From Myxococcales bacterium (lineage in GTDB: Bacteria > Myxococcota_A > Bradymonadia > UBA7976 > UBA1532): a DNA stretch of 64,000 nt. Positions within the stretch are counted from its first letter, which is position 1. Each line of letters starts with the position of its first letter. The DNA is taken from contig JACKDN010000030.1 of the NCBI GenBank assembly GCA_020633465.1, positions 23,509 through 87,508 on the forward strand, in the 5' to 3' direction. Under the pieces are notes generated by a model. It did not search any database and was not told the origin of the DNA. It saw only the letters and a program-made list of their open reading frames with translations. A program made the position numbers and the translations under genes. Shown piece by piece: positions 49,491-59,056 of this stretch.

Positions 49491-52427
49491 ATGGGGCGCT
49501 GGTTCAGGGTGCTCGAGGTGATGGCGGTGGGCGCGCTCGCGCTGTCGGCGGCCGCCTGCGACGACGACGACAAGGGGGGCGAGCAGCCCTGTGAGTGCCC
49601 CGGCGGGGGCGCGTGCGACGTCGACGGCATGTGCCCGGACGCGGGCATCGAACCGCCCGTGTGCACCGAGGACGGCGACTGCGCCGACGGTCAGCTGTGC
49701 GACGAGGGCTTCTGCCGAGCGGGCTGCACCGACGACAGCGAGTGCGTCTCGCCCGAGGTGTGCAACGCCGACAGCCAGACCTGCCGCAACACCTGCGCCG
49801 CCGACGACGCCTGCCCCGACGGCTACGGCTGCGTCGACGGCGCGTGCAGCTTCGGCGCGTGCTGGCTCGACGGCAGCACCTGCGCCGACGATCAGTACTG
49901 TGACGAAGACACCCGTAATTGTACGGACGGCGAGCCGCCGCCTCCCGACGAGGGGCCCTGCTGCATCCTGAACCGTTGCGAGGTGCTGACCGCCGACGCG
50001 TGCGCGGCCGAGGGCGGCAGCCCCAACGACGCCGCCACCTGCGACGACAACCCCTGCGCCCAGCCCTGCATGGACGACGGCGAGTGCCCCGAGGGCACCT
50101 ACTGCACCGAGGGCGAGAAGCGCTGCCTGCCCGGCTGCCGCCAGGACGATCCCGACACCTGCCCCGAGGGCCAGATCTGCGGCGACGACAACACCTGCGT
50201 CGACTTCCGCTGCGACACCGACGATCAGTGCGCGGACGGCGAGTACTGCCTCGAAGAGCGCGGTACCTGCGAGTCGCCCTGCGGCGACGACGACGCCTGC
50301 CCCGACGGCTACTTCTGCCAGGACGCCCGCTGCACCAACAGCTGCCGCGACAGCGAGGCCGAGCCCAACGACGACGCCGACAGCGCCACCGCGGTGCCCC
50401 TCGACGGCGGCATGGCGACCGCCGGCGACGGCCGCCTGTGCCCGCTGAACCCGGACTGGTTCGAGGTGACGCTGGTCGAGCCGGGCGAGCGGCTGCAGAT
50501 CGAGCTGAGCTGTGACAGCGGCGCCGATCTGGCGCTGGCCCTGTACGACGCCGCGGGCAACCGCGTGGCGCGCGCCAACGAGGAGGGCTGCGCCGAGACG
50601 ATCACCTTCCCCGAGCCGGGCGACACCGACACCGGGAGCTTCTTCGTCGAGATCACCGGCCCGGCGCCCGCGGATGGCCTGGACTACACCCTCGACGTCA
50701 CGCTGCTGCCCCCGGTCGACGCCTGCGCGGCCGACGCCGCCGAGGACGACGACACGCCCGCCGACGCCACGCGCCTGCTGAGCGGCGAGGACAGCACGAC
50801 GGTGGCCGACCGCACCTTGTGCCCGGCGGATCCCGACTTCTTCGCGCTGCCCCTCGGCGAGGGCGACGGCGTGCGCATCGACCTGACGTTGCTGGGCAAC
50901 GACACGGGCATGGGCGACACGCTGACCTTCGACCTGCTGCCCCCGGGCAGCGCGGCGGACGCCGATCCCAACGCCCCCACGGCGCTGCAGCCGAACATGA
51001 GCGCCCAGGACGACGACGGCAACGAGGTGCGCTCGCTGGTGCTCGACGTGGGCAACCAGTACGTGCGCGACGGCAGCTACCTGGTGCGCGTGCGCGGCCA
51101 GGACGCCGCGCAGTACGGCGCCTACGCGCTGACCGCCGCCGTCACGCGCAGCGGCGCGGGGTGCGTGCCCGACGACGCCGAGCCCAACGACGACAGCGGC
51201 GCGGCCACCGACCTGATGGCGCTCGAGGGCTTCGACGACGGGGGCGTGCTGGCCGCCGGCGTCGAGCTGACCGCCGACGGCTACAGCCGCTGCGCCGAGG
51301 ACCAGGACTGGTACCGCGTGGTCGTCGCCGAGGGCGACCGCCTGACCGCGCGGCTGAACATCGTGGACGCGATGGGCGACCCGGCGCCGGCCAGCGGCGC
51401 CATCGCGCTGGCGATCGTCGACGCGGCCGGCGCCGTCTCGGGCTTCGAGGGGCGCGACCCCGGCCCCGAGATCAACGCGATCAGCGCCGCGCTGCCCGCC
51501 GGCGAGGTCTTCGTGCGCGTGGACGGCGCTCGCGTCGCGCGGGCCGGCGCCTACAGCCTGACCCTGATCCGCACCCCGGGCGACGCGCCCTGCGAGGACG
51601 ATCGCTACGACGCCGCCGCCCGCAACGACGAGCAGGGCAGCGCGTCGCTGCTCGACGTGATGCACGGCGAGCCGCTGGCCGTGCCCGGCCTCAGCCTGTG
51701 CGGCGCCAACGCCGGCGTGGGCGGCGACACCGACTGGTACGTCTTCACGACCGAGGGCCCCGGCCGCCTGCAGGTGGACCTGGCCTTCGCGCTGGGCGCC
51801 AACGGGGCGGGCGATCTCGACCTCGAGCTGTTCCGCGACGGCGCGCCCGGCGCGGTCGCGTCGGACACCGAGCTGGCCGCCGGCGCCCGCGTGGTGGTCG
51901 CCGACGCGCCCGCCGACACCTGGTACATCCGGGTCAGCAGCTTCGCGGGCGAGGACAACGCCTACGACCTGACGATCGACTTCACGCTGGCCGAGGCCTG
52001 CGAGCCCGACGGCGCCGAGCCCGACGACGAGCGCGGCGACGCCACCGAGGCCGGCGCCGGCTACGCGGCCGAGCGCTGGATCTGCCGGCAGCCCGAGGAC
52101 GTCGACTGGTACGAGGTGGCCGTGCCGCCGGACACCGCCTACACCTTCCACCTGGCCTACCTGCGCGACGGCGACGGCTGGATCACCTTCGACGTCTACG
52201 ACGCCGACGGCGGCTACGTGACCACCATCGAAGAGGCCCTCGACGCCCAGTGCCTGGTGATCAACCCGCGCGCCGGCGGCAGCCGCTGGTTCTTCGCGGT
52301 GCAGGCCAACACGTTCCGCCCCGACGCCGAGCCCGACCGCGTGGCTTACAGCGTCGACGTCGTCGCCGGCGATCAGTGCGCCGCCCTCGAGCCCCTGCTC
52401 GACCAGGTCGACTGGCCCGAGCTCTGA
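49491..52427 (+). CDS. Lipoprotein with Cys-rich N-terminus and five PPC (pre-peptidase C-terminal) domains
   Basis: Predicted 978 residues; ATG 49491 has GGGGAGG six bases upstream. MGRWFRVLEVMAVGALALSAAAC gives lipobox AAAC with Cys23. About residues 30-290 are Cys-rich DxDC-x-C-x-GxC modules. From about 290 five beta-sandwich PPC domains follow, each opening with an Asp/Asn-rich EPNDD-type motif and containing D-x-D-W-Y/F: LCPLNPDWFEV, LCPADPDFFAL, CAEDQDWYRV, GGDTDWYVF and EDVDWYEV. PPC domains usually accompany secreted peptidases, but no peptidase domain is present, so the protein may bind or present partners. It is divergent from the HYR gene, with 199 bases between them; the HAD gene overlaps its 3' end. 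Confidence 0.85.
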   Translation: MGRWFRVLEVMAVGALALSAAACDDDDKGGEQPCECPGGGACDVDGMCPDAGIEPPVCTEDGDCADGQLCDEGFCRAGCTDDSECVSPEVCNADSQTCRNTCAADDACPDGYGCVDGACSFGACWLDGSTCADDQYCDEDTRNCTDGEPPPPDEGPCCILNRCEVLTADACAAEGGSPNDAATCDDNPCAQPCMDDGECPEGTYCTEGEKRCLPGCRQDDPDTCPEGQICGDDNTCVDFRCDTDDQCADGEYCLEERGTCESPCGDDDACPDGYFCQDARCTNSCRDSEAEPNDDADSATAVPLDGGMATAGDGRLCPLNPDWFEVTLVEPGERLQIELSCDSGADLALALYDAAGNRVARANEEGCAETITFPEPGDTDTGSFFVEITGPAPADGLDYTLDVTLLPPVDACAADAAEDDDTPADATRLLSGEDSTTVADRTLCPADPDFFALPLGEGDGVRIDLTLLGNDTGMGDTLTFDLLPPGSAADADPNAPTALQPNMSAQDDDGNEVRSLVLDVGNQYVRDGSYLVRVRGQDAAQYGAYALTAAVTRSGAGCVPDDAEPNDDSGAATDLMALEGFDDGGVLAAGVELTADGYSRCAEDQDWYRVVVAEGDRLTARLNIVDAMGDPAPASGAIALAIVDAAGAVSGFEGRDPGPEINAISAALPAGEVFVRVDGARVARAGAYSLTLIRTPGDAPCEDDRYDAAARNDEQGSASLLDVMHGEPLAVPGLSLCGANAGVGGDTDWYVFTTEGPGRLQVDLAFALGANGAGDLDLELFRDGAPGAVASDTELAAGARVVVADAPADTWYIRVSSFAGEDNAYDLTIDFTLAEACEPDGAEPDDERGDATEAGAGYAAERWICRQPEDVDWYEVAVPPDTAYTFHLAYLRDGDGWITFDVYDADGGYVTTIEEALDAQCLVINPRAGGSRWFFAVQANTFRPDAEPDRVAYSVDVVAGDQCAALEPLLDQVDWPEL

Positions 52428-53101
52428 CGACCCGCCCCTCCGCGCAACCGCGGCGTCCGCGCGCGGCCGTCTTCGACATGGACGGCCTGCTCGTCGACTC
52501 CGAGCCGCTGTGGCGCGCCGCCGAGATCGAGGTCTTCGGCGGCGTCGGCGTCACCCTCACCGAAGACGACTGCGGCCAGACGACGGGGCTGCGCCTCGAC
52601 GAGGTGGTGCGCTTCTGGTTCGACCGCCGGCCGTGGTCGGGCGCGTCGCTCGAGGCGGTGCACGACCGCATCGTCGAGGCCATGGCGAGGCTGCTCCTCA
52701 CCCGCAGCGTGCCCTTGCCCGGGGCCGTCGAGGCCGTGCGCGGAGTGGCCGCGCGGGGTATCCCGCTGGCCGTCGCGACGTCGTCGCCGCGCGCCCTCAT
52801 CGGGCCGGCGCTGGCCGGCGTCGGCCTGACCGACGCCTTTCCCCTCACCTGCTCGGCCGAGGACGAGCCCTACGGCAAGCCCCACCCGGCCGTCTACCTG
52901 CGCGCCGCCGAGCGCCTGGGCGTGCCGCCCACCGCCTGCGTCGCCTTCGAGGACTCGCTCAACGGCGTCATCGCCGCCAAGGCCGCGCGCATGCTGTGCG
53001 TCGCGGTGCCCGAGCGCGACCACCCCGGCTTCGGCGTCGCCGACGTGCGCCTGCGCAGCCTGCGCGATCTCGACCTCGACGCGATCTTCGGCCCGTGCTG
53101 A
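52424..53101 (+). CDS. HAD-family sugar phosphatase (HxpB/YniC-like)
   Basis: The coding frame contains the full HAD set: AVFDMDGLLVDSEPLW (nucleophile and acid/base Asp), the cap domain, ATSSPRALI (motif II Ser), GKPHPAVYL (Lys) and FEDSLNGVIAAKAA (motif IV). This signature is that of hexitol/2-deoxyglucose-6-phosphate phosphatases. The start is uncertain: the catalytic FDMDG motif must be inside the protein, yet no ATG, GTG or TTG lies between the upstream stop and it. Options are a CTG at 52424 that overlaps the upstream TGA (CTGA, as in the ATGA/GTGA junctions here) or a GTG at 52376 inside the lipoprotein gene. The stop overlaps the next gene's start region. Cytoplasmic. Confidence 0.8.
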   Translation: MTTRPSAQPRRPRAAVFDMDGLLVDSEPLWRAAEIEVFGGVGVTLTEDDCGQTTGLRLDEVVRFWFDRRPWSGASLEAVHDRIVEAMARLLLTRSVPLPGAVEAVRGVAARGIPLAVATSSPRALIGPALAGVGLTDAFPLTCSAEDEPYGKPHPAVYLRAAERLGVPPTACVAFEDSLNGVIAAKAARMLCVAVPERDHPGFGVADVRLRSLRDLDLDAIFGPC

Positions 53102-53607
53102 CGGCGCTGCTCGCGGTGCTGCTGGCCGCGCCGCTGGCCCATCCCCTGCCCGACGGCGCCATCGCGTTCGACCGCGCCCGCGCGCTGGCGCTCTTCGCCG
53201 ATCCGTCCCCGCTGTGGGGCCAGGTGCAGGGCGCGCCGCTCTACGCCGAGACCGGCGGCTGGCTGTCGGTGCGCGATCTGGTGGGCATCCGCGTGTGGGG
53301 CATCCGGCCGGGCACCGAGGTGCACCAGCTCGGGTTGCGCGACGGCGACGTCGTTCAGCGGGTGGCCGGGCGACGGGTGGCGGGGCTGGCCCACCTGCCG
53401 GCGTTGGCGGGTCGGGTCGAGCAGGCCGTGCGGGCCGGCTGCCCGGTGCGGGTGCAGGTGCTGCGGTCGGGGCAGCCGCTGACGTGGCTGCTGCGCCCGA
53501 CCGCCCCGGCGGCTACTCCGCGCGCAGCTTCAGGCCCTTCGCCGGCTGCGGGGCCGGCGCCGCCTCGGCCGCCTTCTGCGACTCCCCCTCGATGTCCGGG
53601 ATCTTGA
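53095..53607 (+). CDS. Small exported PDZ-domain protein (GspC-like core)
   Basis: GTG 53095 (in GTGCTGA, overlapping the HAD stop) begins a hydrophobic signal (LTALLAVLLAAPLAHPLPDG). The central part IRPGTEVHQLGLRDGDVVQRVAGRRV followed by VRVQVLRSGQPLTWLLRP is a PDZ fold like that of type II secretion GspC. The C-terminal 35 residues are Ala/Pro/Ser-rich and overlap the convergent ComEA-like gene by 95 bases. That overlap is unusually long, so the true stop might be nearer 53513 if a base is missing. No other type II secretion genes are seen. Confidence 0.6.
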   Translation: MLTALLAVLLAAPLAHPLPDGAIAFDRARALALFADPSPLWGQVQGAPLYAETGGWLSVRDLVGIRVWGIRPGTEVHQLGLRDGDVVQRVAGRRVAGLAHLPALAGRVEQAVRAGCPVRVQVLRSGQPLTWLLRPTAPAATPRAASGPSPAAGPAPPRPPSATPPRCPGS

Positions 53608-53935
53608 GCGAGGGCCGCAGCTTCTCGAGCGTCTTCTTGCCGATGCCCTTGACCTCGGTGAGCTGATCCACCGACTTGAAGCCGCCGTTCGCCTCGCGCC
53701 AGGCGATGATCGCCTCGGCCTTCTTCTGGCCGATCCCCTTCAGCGTCTTCAGCTGCTCGACGGTGGCGGTGTTCAGATCGATGGGACCGGCGGCCACGTC
53801 GGCCTTCTTGGCCTTGCCGGCCTTCGTCTTGGGCCCCTTCATCGCCGCGGCGCCGGGATCGGCGCCCTTCTGGGCGAAGGCCGGGGCGGCGAACAGGCAG
53901 GCGGCGAACAGCGCCAGGCTGAAGAAACGAATCAT
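53513..53935 (-). CDS. ComEA-like helix-hairpin-helix protein
   Basis: Predicted 140 residues; ATG at 53933-53935 with GGGAGG eight bases upstream. A signal peptide (MIRFFSLALFAACLFAAPAFAQ) directs export. The body holds the ComEA pattern DLNTATVEQLKTLKGIGQKK and VDQLTEVKGIGKKTLEKLRP, two helix-hairpin-helix motifs that bind double-stranded DNA. In competent bacteria ComEA takes up transforming DNA in the periplasm. The Lys-rich linker and Ala/Pro tail fit a short periplasmic form. No other com or pilus gene is in the window. Its 3' end overlaps the PDZ gene. Confidence 0.85.
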   Translation of the reverse strand: MIRFFSLALFAACLFAAPAFAQKGADPGAAAMKGPKTKAGKAKKADVAAGPIDLNTATVEQLKTLKGIGQKKAEAIIAWREANGGFKSVDQLTEVKGIGKKTLEKLRPSLKIPDIEGESQKAAEAAPAPQPAKGLKLRAE

Positions 53936-54017
53936 GGTGCGAACCTCCCGCGCGAGACTGCGCGCGGCGAGGCTAGCAGAGGCGCGGGCCCCGGGTCAGC
54001 CATCATCGCGCGCCCGC

Positions 54018-54046
54018 TTGCTCCCACCCGCGCGCTTCACTAGCGT
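54018..54046 (+). promoter_or_regulatory. Putative promoter giving a near-leaderless transcript for the SpoIID gene
   Basis: TTGCTC (54018-54023) and TAGCGT (54041-54046) are 17 bases apart. The ATG at 54054 lies seven bases after the -10 box, so the start codon would be at or near the transcript 5' end. There is no purine-rich ribosome site before the ATG, which fits leaderless translation. Confidence 0.35.
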
Positions 54047-54053
54047 GCGATCG

Positions 54054-56246
54054 ATGCGCACCCTCATCGCGACGTTGTTGCTGCTGCCCGCCCTCGCCCT
54101 CGCCCGCCCGGTCGCCCGCGGCCGCGTGGTGGACGCCCTCAGCGGCGCCCCGGTGGCCGACGCGCGGGTCACGCTGATCGGCACCCTGCACCACGGCGTG
54201 ACCGACGCCACCGGTCGCTTCGCCTTCCGGGGCGCCGACGGCTTCGACCGCGTCGCCATCGACGCGGAGGGCTACGGCGCGCGCGAGACGCGGCTGGGGG
54301 TGGAGGCGCGCCTCTGGCCGCTCGAGGTCGACGACGCCGAGGTCGAGGCCTACCTCGAGGCGCGCGACCGCCCGGCGATGGACAGCGACGACCTGGGCGA
54401 TCCCGATCTCACCGACGCCGCCCGCGCCTGGATCGCGGCCGCGCGCGGCCTACCCGGCGCCGAGCCGCCGCCCACCGTCGGGCGCTTCAAGGTGGGCGAG
54501 CTGACGCCGCCGGCCACCATCCGCCTCTACCGCCGCGGCCCCGAGAACAACAGCTGCCAGGGCCGCGTGGACGTCATCCCGCTCGAGGAGTACGTGCGCG
54601 GCGTCGTGCCGCACGAGTGGATCCCATCCTGGCACCAGGAGAGCCTGAACGCCGGCGCGGTCGCCGCGCGCGGCTACGCCTGGGGCTGGATCCTGCGCGG
54701 CGGCAAGTACGACTGCGCCGATCTGGACGACACCACCCGCAGCCAGGTGTATCGGGACGATCGCGACGCGCGCGGCGACGCGGCCGTGTCGAACACGCGC
54801 AGCCAGGGCATCCAGCGCGACGGCGAGTTCATCCCCTCCGAGTACAGCGCCGAGAACGGCGATCCCACCGACTTCGGCGTGGCCGAGCCGCTGTGCAGCG
54901 GGCGCGCGCGCCAGGGGCACGGGCGGGGCATGTGCCAGTGGGGCACCCAGCGCTGGGCCACCCAGCGCGACCAGAACTACGTCTGGATGGTCGAGCACTA
55001 CTTCCCCGGCGCCACGGTCAGCTCGCCCGAGCCGCCCACGCCCAACCTGACGCTGCGGCAGGCGCTGGCGCGGGTGGATGCGCAGCCCTGCGCCGATCCC
55101 GCGGGCACCTACGACTGCGCCGACTTCGTGCCCGATGGCCGCAGCGCGGGCCTGTTCGACCTGTACGTGGGTCAGCGCGTCGACCTGACCATCGAGATCG
55201 CCAACGAGGGCGCGGCGCCGGCCGCCGCGAACACCACGCTGGCCGTGACGCTGCCCGCCGGGCTGCTGGCGCTCGACGCCAGCGAGGCGCCGGGCGCGGT
55301 GAACGGCGAGGATCCCGTGACCATCGACGTCGGCGCCATCGGCCCCGGCGAGCGCCGCAGCGTGCGCCTGACGCTGCGCGGCGCCGGCTACAGCGTGCCC
55401 ACCGGGCAGCCGGCGCGGGTGCGCAGCTGGGTTCGCCGCTCGGGCGACGTCTACGACAAGCCCGCGTGGGACGCCGCGCCGGCGGTCAACGACGGGCAGA
55501 CCTTCAACGGCGGCGACCTGCGGGCGCAGGCCGAGTTCGACGTGTTCGATCCGGCGGCGTGGACCTTCGAGGGCGGCGACGCCGCGCTGATCGAGGGCTG
55601 GCGGGGCGTGCGCGACGTCGGCGCGCTCAGCGTCGAGGGCGGCGCGCTGAAGGTGGTGGGCAGCGGCGCGGCGCCCACGCTCGATGGCCCCTGGGCGCCC
55701 CTGGACGCGGACGCGTTCGGCGCCGTCGAGGTCACGCTCGACCCCGCGCGCCGGGCGCGGTTGTACTGGCGGGCGGCCGGCGAGGACTTCGCCGACGCGC
55801 GCTCGGTCGAGATCGCGGGGGGGCGCGCCGAGGTCGAGGGCGCGCCGGGCTGGGGCGGCACGCTCGAGCAGCTTCGGCTGGCCCTCGACGGCGCGGGCGA
55901 CACGCGCATCGACGCCGTCCGGCTGGTGCCCGCGGCGCCGCCGCCCGCGCCGGACGCCGACGTGCCGACGCCCCCCGCCGACGACGCCGGCGCGCCGCCC
56001 ATCCCCGTCGACGACGTCGGCTCGCCCTTCCAGCCGCCCCCGGTGGACGCGCGCCTGCCGAGCCCGGCGCGCGACGCCGGCCCGAGCGACCCCTTCGACG
56101 ACGCCTTCGTCCCGCGCGCCCCCGGCGCCAACGCGCGCGCCACCGGCGTCAGCAGCGACGGCGGCTGCGACGCATCGGACTCCGGCGCCGTCCCGCTCTG
56201 GCTGCTGCTGCTGCTGCTCGGGCCCGCGCTGCGCCGGCGGCGCTGA
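54054..56246 (+). CDS. SpoIID/LytB-domain protein with carboxypeptidase-regulatory-like N-terminus and MYXO-CTERM-like tail
   Basis: Predicted 730 residues. Signal peptide MRTLIATLLLLPALALA, then a CarboxypepD-regulatory-like beta-sandwich (VARGRVVDALSGAPVADARV). Residues about 160-325 match the SpoIID/LytB domain: IPLEEYVRGVVPHEW with the catalytic-type Glu, LNAGAVAARGYAW, and the closing HGRGMCQWGTQRWA. SpoIID is a lytic transglycosylase acting on denuded peptidoglycan glycan. A CARDB-like beta domain (about 365-470), a further beta domain and an Asp/Pro-rich linker follow. The end GGCDASDSGAVP, a Leu-rich helix and RRRR resembles MYXO-CTERM. A SpoIID domain on a surface-sorted myxobacterial protein suggests extracellular or envelope glycan cleavage. 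Confidence 0.85.
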   Translation: MRTLIATLLLLPALALARPVARGRVVDALSGAPVADARVTLIGTLHHGVTDATGRFAFRGADGFDRVAIDAEGYGARETRLGVEARLWPLEVDDAEVEAYLEARDRPAMDSDDLGDPDLTDAARAWIAAARGLPGAEPPPTVGRFKVGELTPPATIRLYRRGPENNSCQGRVDVIPLEEYVRGVVPHEWIPSWHQESLNAGAVAARGYAWGWILRGGKYDCADLDDTTRSQVYRDDRDARGDAAVSNTRSQGIQRDGEFIPSEYSAENGDPTDFGVAEPLCSGRARQGHGRGMCQWGTQRWATQRDQNYVWMVEHYFPGATVSSPEPPTPNLTLRQALARVDAQPCADPAGTYDCADFVPDGRSAGLFDLYVGQRVDLTIEIANEGAAPAAANTTLAVTLPAGLLALDASEAPGAVNGEDPVTIDVGAIGPGERRSVRLTLRGAGYSVPTGQPARVRSWVRRSGDVYDKPAWDAAPAVNDGQTFNGGDLRAQAEFDVFDPAAWTFEGGDAALIEGWRGVRDVGALSVEGGALKVVGSGAAPTLDGPWAPLDADAFGAVEVTLDPARRARLYWRAAGEDFADARSVEIAGGRAEVEGAPGWGGTLEQLRLALDGAGDTRIDAVRLVPAAPPPAPDADVPTPPADDAGAPPIPVDDVGSPFQPPPVDARLPSPARDAGPSDPFDDAFVPRAPGANARATGVSSDGGCDASDSGAVPLWLLLLLLGPALRRRR

Positions 56247-56349
56247 CTCAACTCGAGGGACACCTCGGCCGTTGAGGATCGTACCCGCGATCCGACCCGG
56301 GCCCCTGCGCTAGGGTGGCCCGAAATCGAGACACCGAGGAGATGGACGC

Positions 56350-58946
56350 GTGCGCAAGCACCTGATCGCCCTGTTCGGGGCCACCCTGCTCGCCACGGGC
56401 TGCCTGCCCACCGACGACGGCAACGGCCAGGCGGACGGGCAGCCGCCCGTCAACGCCGACGGGGACATCCTGCCCGACGGCAGCGCCGACGCGACCCCGC
56501 CCCCCGCCGACGGCGCGCCGCCGACCGACGCCGGACCGACGCCGACCGACGCCGCGCCCCCGCGGACGGCGCGCCGCCGACCGACGGGGCGGTGCCGACC
56601 GACGGCGCGCCGCCCACCGACGCCGCGCCGCCCACCGACGGCGCCGTGACGGTCGACGGCGCCCTGCCCGGCGACGCCGCGCCCCACGCGGACGGTGGCT
56701 CCGCGCCGGACGCCGCGCCCCCCGAGTGCGCCGACGGCCAGGCCAAGGACGCCTGCGGCGTCTGCGGCGGCGACGGCGCGGCCACCTGGTACGCCGACGT
56801 CGACCGCGACGGCCTGGGCGACCCCCGCATCGCCGTCGAGGCCTGCGCGCAGCCCGCCAACTTCGTGGGCAACAGCGACGACGCCGAGCCCGAGTGCGCC
56901 ACCAACGACACCGACGCCTGCGGCATCTGCGCCGGCCCGGGCGAGCTGTTCTGGTTCGCCGATCAGGACGAGGATGGCCGCGGTGATCCCGACATGCGTC
57001 TGGTCGGCTGCGCGCCCCCGCGCGGCTTCGTGGCCAACGACGACGACGCCGAGCCCCTGTGCGCCACCAACGACACCGACGTCTGCGGCGTGTGCGCCGG
57101 CCCCGGCCCGCGCCTGTTCTACCCCGACGGCGACGGCGACGGCCTGGGCGCCGACGCCGAGGCCGTCGAGGCCTGCGAGGCGCCGGACGGCTTCGTGGAC
57201 AACAACGACGATCCCGAGCCCTTGTGCGCCACCAACGACACCGACGCCTGCGGCCGCTGCGGCGGGCCCGGTCGCGTCGAGGCGTGGGTCGATCAGGACG
57301 GCGACGGCCTGGGCGATCCGGCGCAGCGCGTCGAGGTGTGCGCGCTCGAGCCGGGCCTCGTGCGCAACGGCGACGATCCCGAGCCGGAGTGCCGCACCAA
57401 CGACACCGACGTCTGCGGCGTGTGCGGCGGCGACGACGGCGGCGCCGACTGCCACGGCACCTGCGGCGGCACGGCCCGCTTCGATAGCTGCGGCCGCTGC
57501 GTGGGCGGCGAGACAGGCCTCGAGCCCGCCGTCGCCGACCGCGACATGGACGGCATCCCCGACCTGTGCGACGACTGCCCCGACCGCCCGGTCGAGCAGC
57601 GCGTGATCATCCAGTGGACCGAGGTGCCGCCCTTCACGCAGCAGGGCCAGCCGGCGCACGGCCCGTACACCTTCCAGCTGGTGCTGTGGCCCACCGGCGA
57701 GTTCACCTTCCTGTACGAGGTGGTCGAGCCCTTCGGGGCCACGAACACCGTGGGCTATCAGTTCAACGCGGGCGACGGCCAGGCGCTGGGCATCGACACC
57801 GAGTTCGTGGTCGATCAGCGCCGCGTGCACTGGTTGCTGGGTGAGAACGGGCTCGAGGTGGACTACGCGCGCCAGGAGCCCTTCGTCGACATCCGCGACC
57901 TGGGCGAGGACCAGCAGCTCGGCGACGACGCCTCGTCCGAGTTCGAGCTGCCCTTCCCCTTCCCCTTCGGCGGGGCCACCTTCGATCGCATCTACATCTC
58001 GTCGAACGGCTTCGTGTCGTTCACGCCCATCCAGGGCGCGGCCTACCAGAACGGGCTGCTGCCCGACCCCCAGTACGGCCCCTCGATCTTCCCGTTCTGG
58101 GACGACCTGAACCCCAGCGCCGGCGGCGCGGTGCACGCCTTCGTCGCGACGCCCGCCTGCGAGGACGACTGCAACGGCGATCTGGGCGGCTTCGCGTACT
58201 TCGACCAGTGCGGCGTGTGCGTCGGGGGCAACACCGGGCAGCAGCCCAGCGAGGACGTCGACTGCAACGGCGACTGCAACGGCACGGCGTTCGTCAACGG
58301 CTGCGGGCAGTGCGTGGGCGGCAACACGGGCGTCGATCCCGAAGAGGCCCCCGAGTGCGCGCCCGACCTGATGGTGGTCGAGGACTACCTCGCGAACACC
58401 CTGCAGATCGACTACTACAACGCGCAGGATCCCTGCCTCATCCAGGAGCGCTGCATCGGCGCCCTGGGCCAGCGCAAGCTGCTGCGGTTCGGCACGCGCA
58501 TCGCCAACCTGGGCACCGCTGACCTGCAGCTGGGCCGACCCCAGCAGGGCGTCGACCACTGGATCTTCGACGAGTGCCACAACCACTTCCACTACGAGGC
58601 CTACGCGTCCTACGACCTGTACGACGTGGCCGCCGGCGAGACGCTGCCCATCGGGGCCAAGGCGGGCTTCGCGGTCATCGACATCGGGGTGCACGATCCC
58701 GCGCTCGCGCCCAACGGCTGCCAGGGTTACAACAGCCAGAACCAGGGCATCAGCGTGGGCTGCCAGGACACCTACTCGCGCAGCCTGAACTGCCAGTGGG
58801 TCGACATCACGGACGTCGAAGACGGCATCTACGAGCTGGTGGTGACGACCAACCCCGACCGGCTGATCCCCGAGCTGGACTACTCGAACAACGCGGCGCG
58901 GGTGCGCATCCAGCTGACCGGCGACACCGTTCAGCTGGTACCCTGA
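56350..58946 (+). CDS. Lysyl-oxidase-like lipoprotein with CGVCGG repeats, with an apparent one-base frameshift
   Basis: GTG 56350 (GAGGAG eight bases upstream) starts a lipoprotein signal (RKHLIALFGATLLATGC). In the Asp/Ala/Pro linker the frame breaks at a C5 tract (56557-56561); a sixth C would rejoin the long downstream frame, giving about 865 residues. Then come five Cys repeats of the form D-CGVCGG-GLGDP-GF-NDD-EPxCATNDTD, a nidogen-like beta region (FPFPFGGATFDRIYISSNGF), further CNGDCNG modules, and a C-terminal lysyl oxidase domain with WIFDECHNHFHYEAYASYDLYD-type copper-binding sequence. Lysyl oxidases oxidise lysine amino groups to aldehydes, crosslinking extracellular proteins. The chain ends QLVP; a GC hairpin follows at 58980. 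Confidence 0.8.
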
Positions 58947-58979
58947 ACGGTTCCTGAACACAGCCTCACTGCGCTGACC

Positions 58980-59002
58980 CGGCCGCTCAATCCCGGCGGC
59001 CG
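58980..59002 (+). terminator. Possible hairpin after the lysyl-oxidase-like gene
   Basis: CGGCCGC (58980-58986) and GCGGCCG (58996-59002) form a seven-pair stem with a nine-base loop, 34 bases after the stop. No T-run follows. It may be a Rho-type or weak intrinsic terminator before the REC-HDOD gene. Confidence 0.25.
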
Positions 59003-59056
59003 CGGGGCCGATGGTGCGGGCAGGGCCGACGGTCGGTCCACCCCCAGGAGGCTCCG

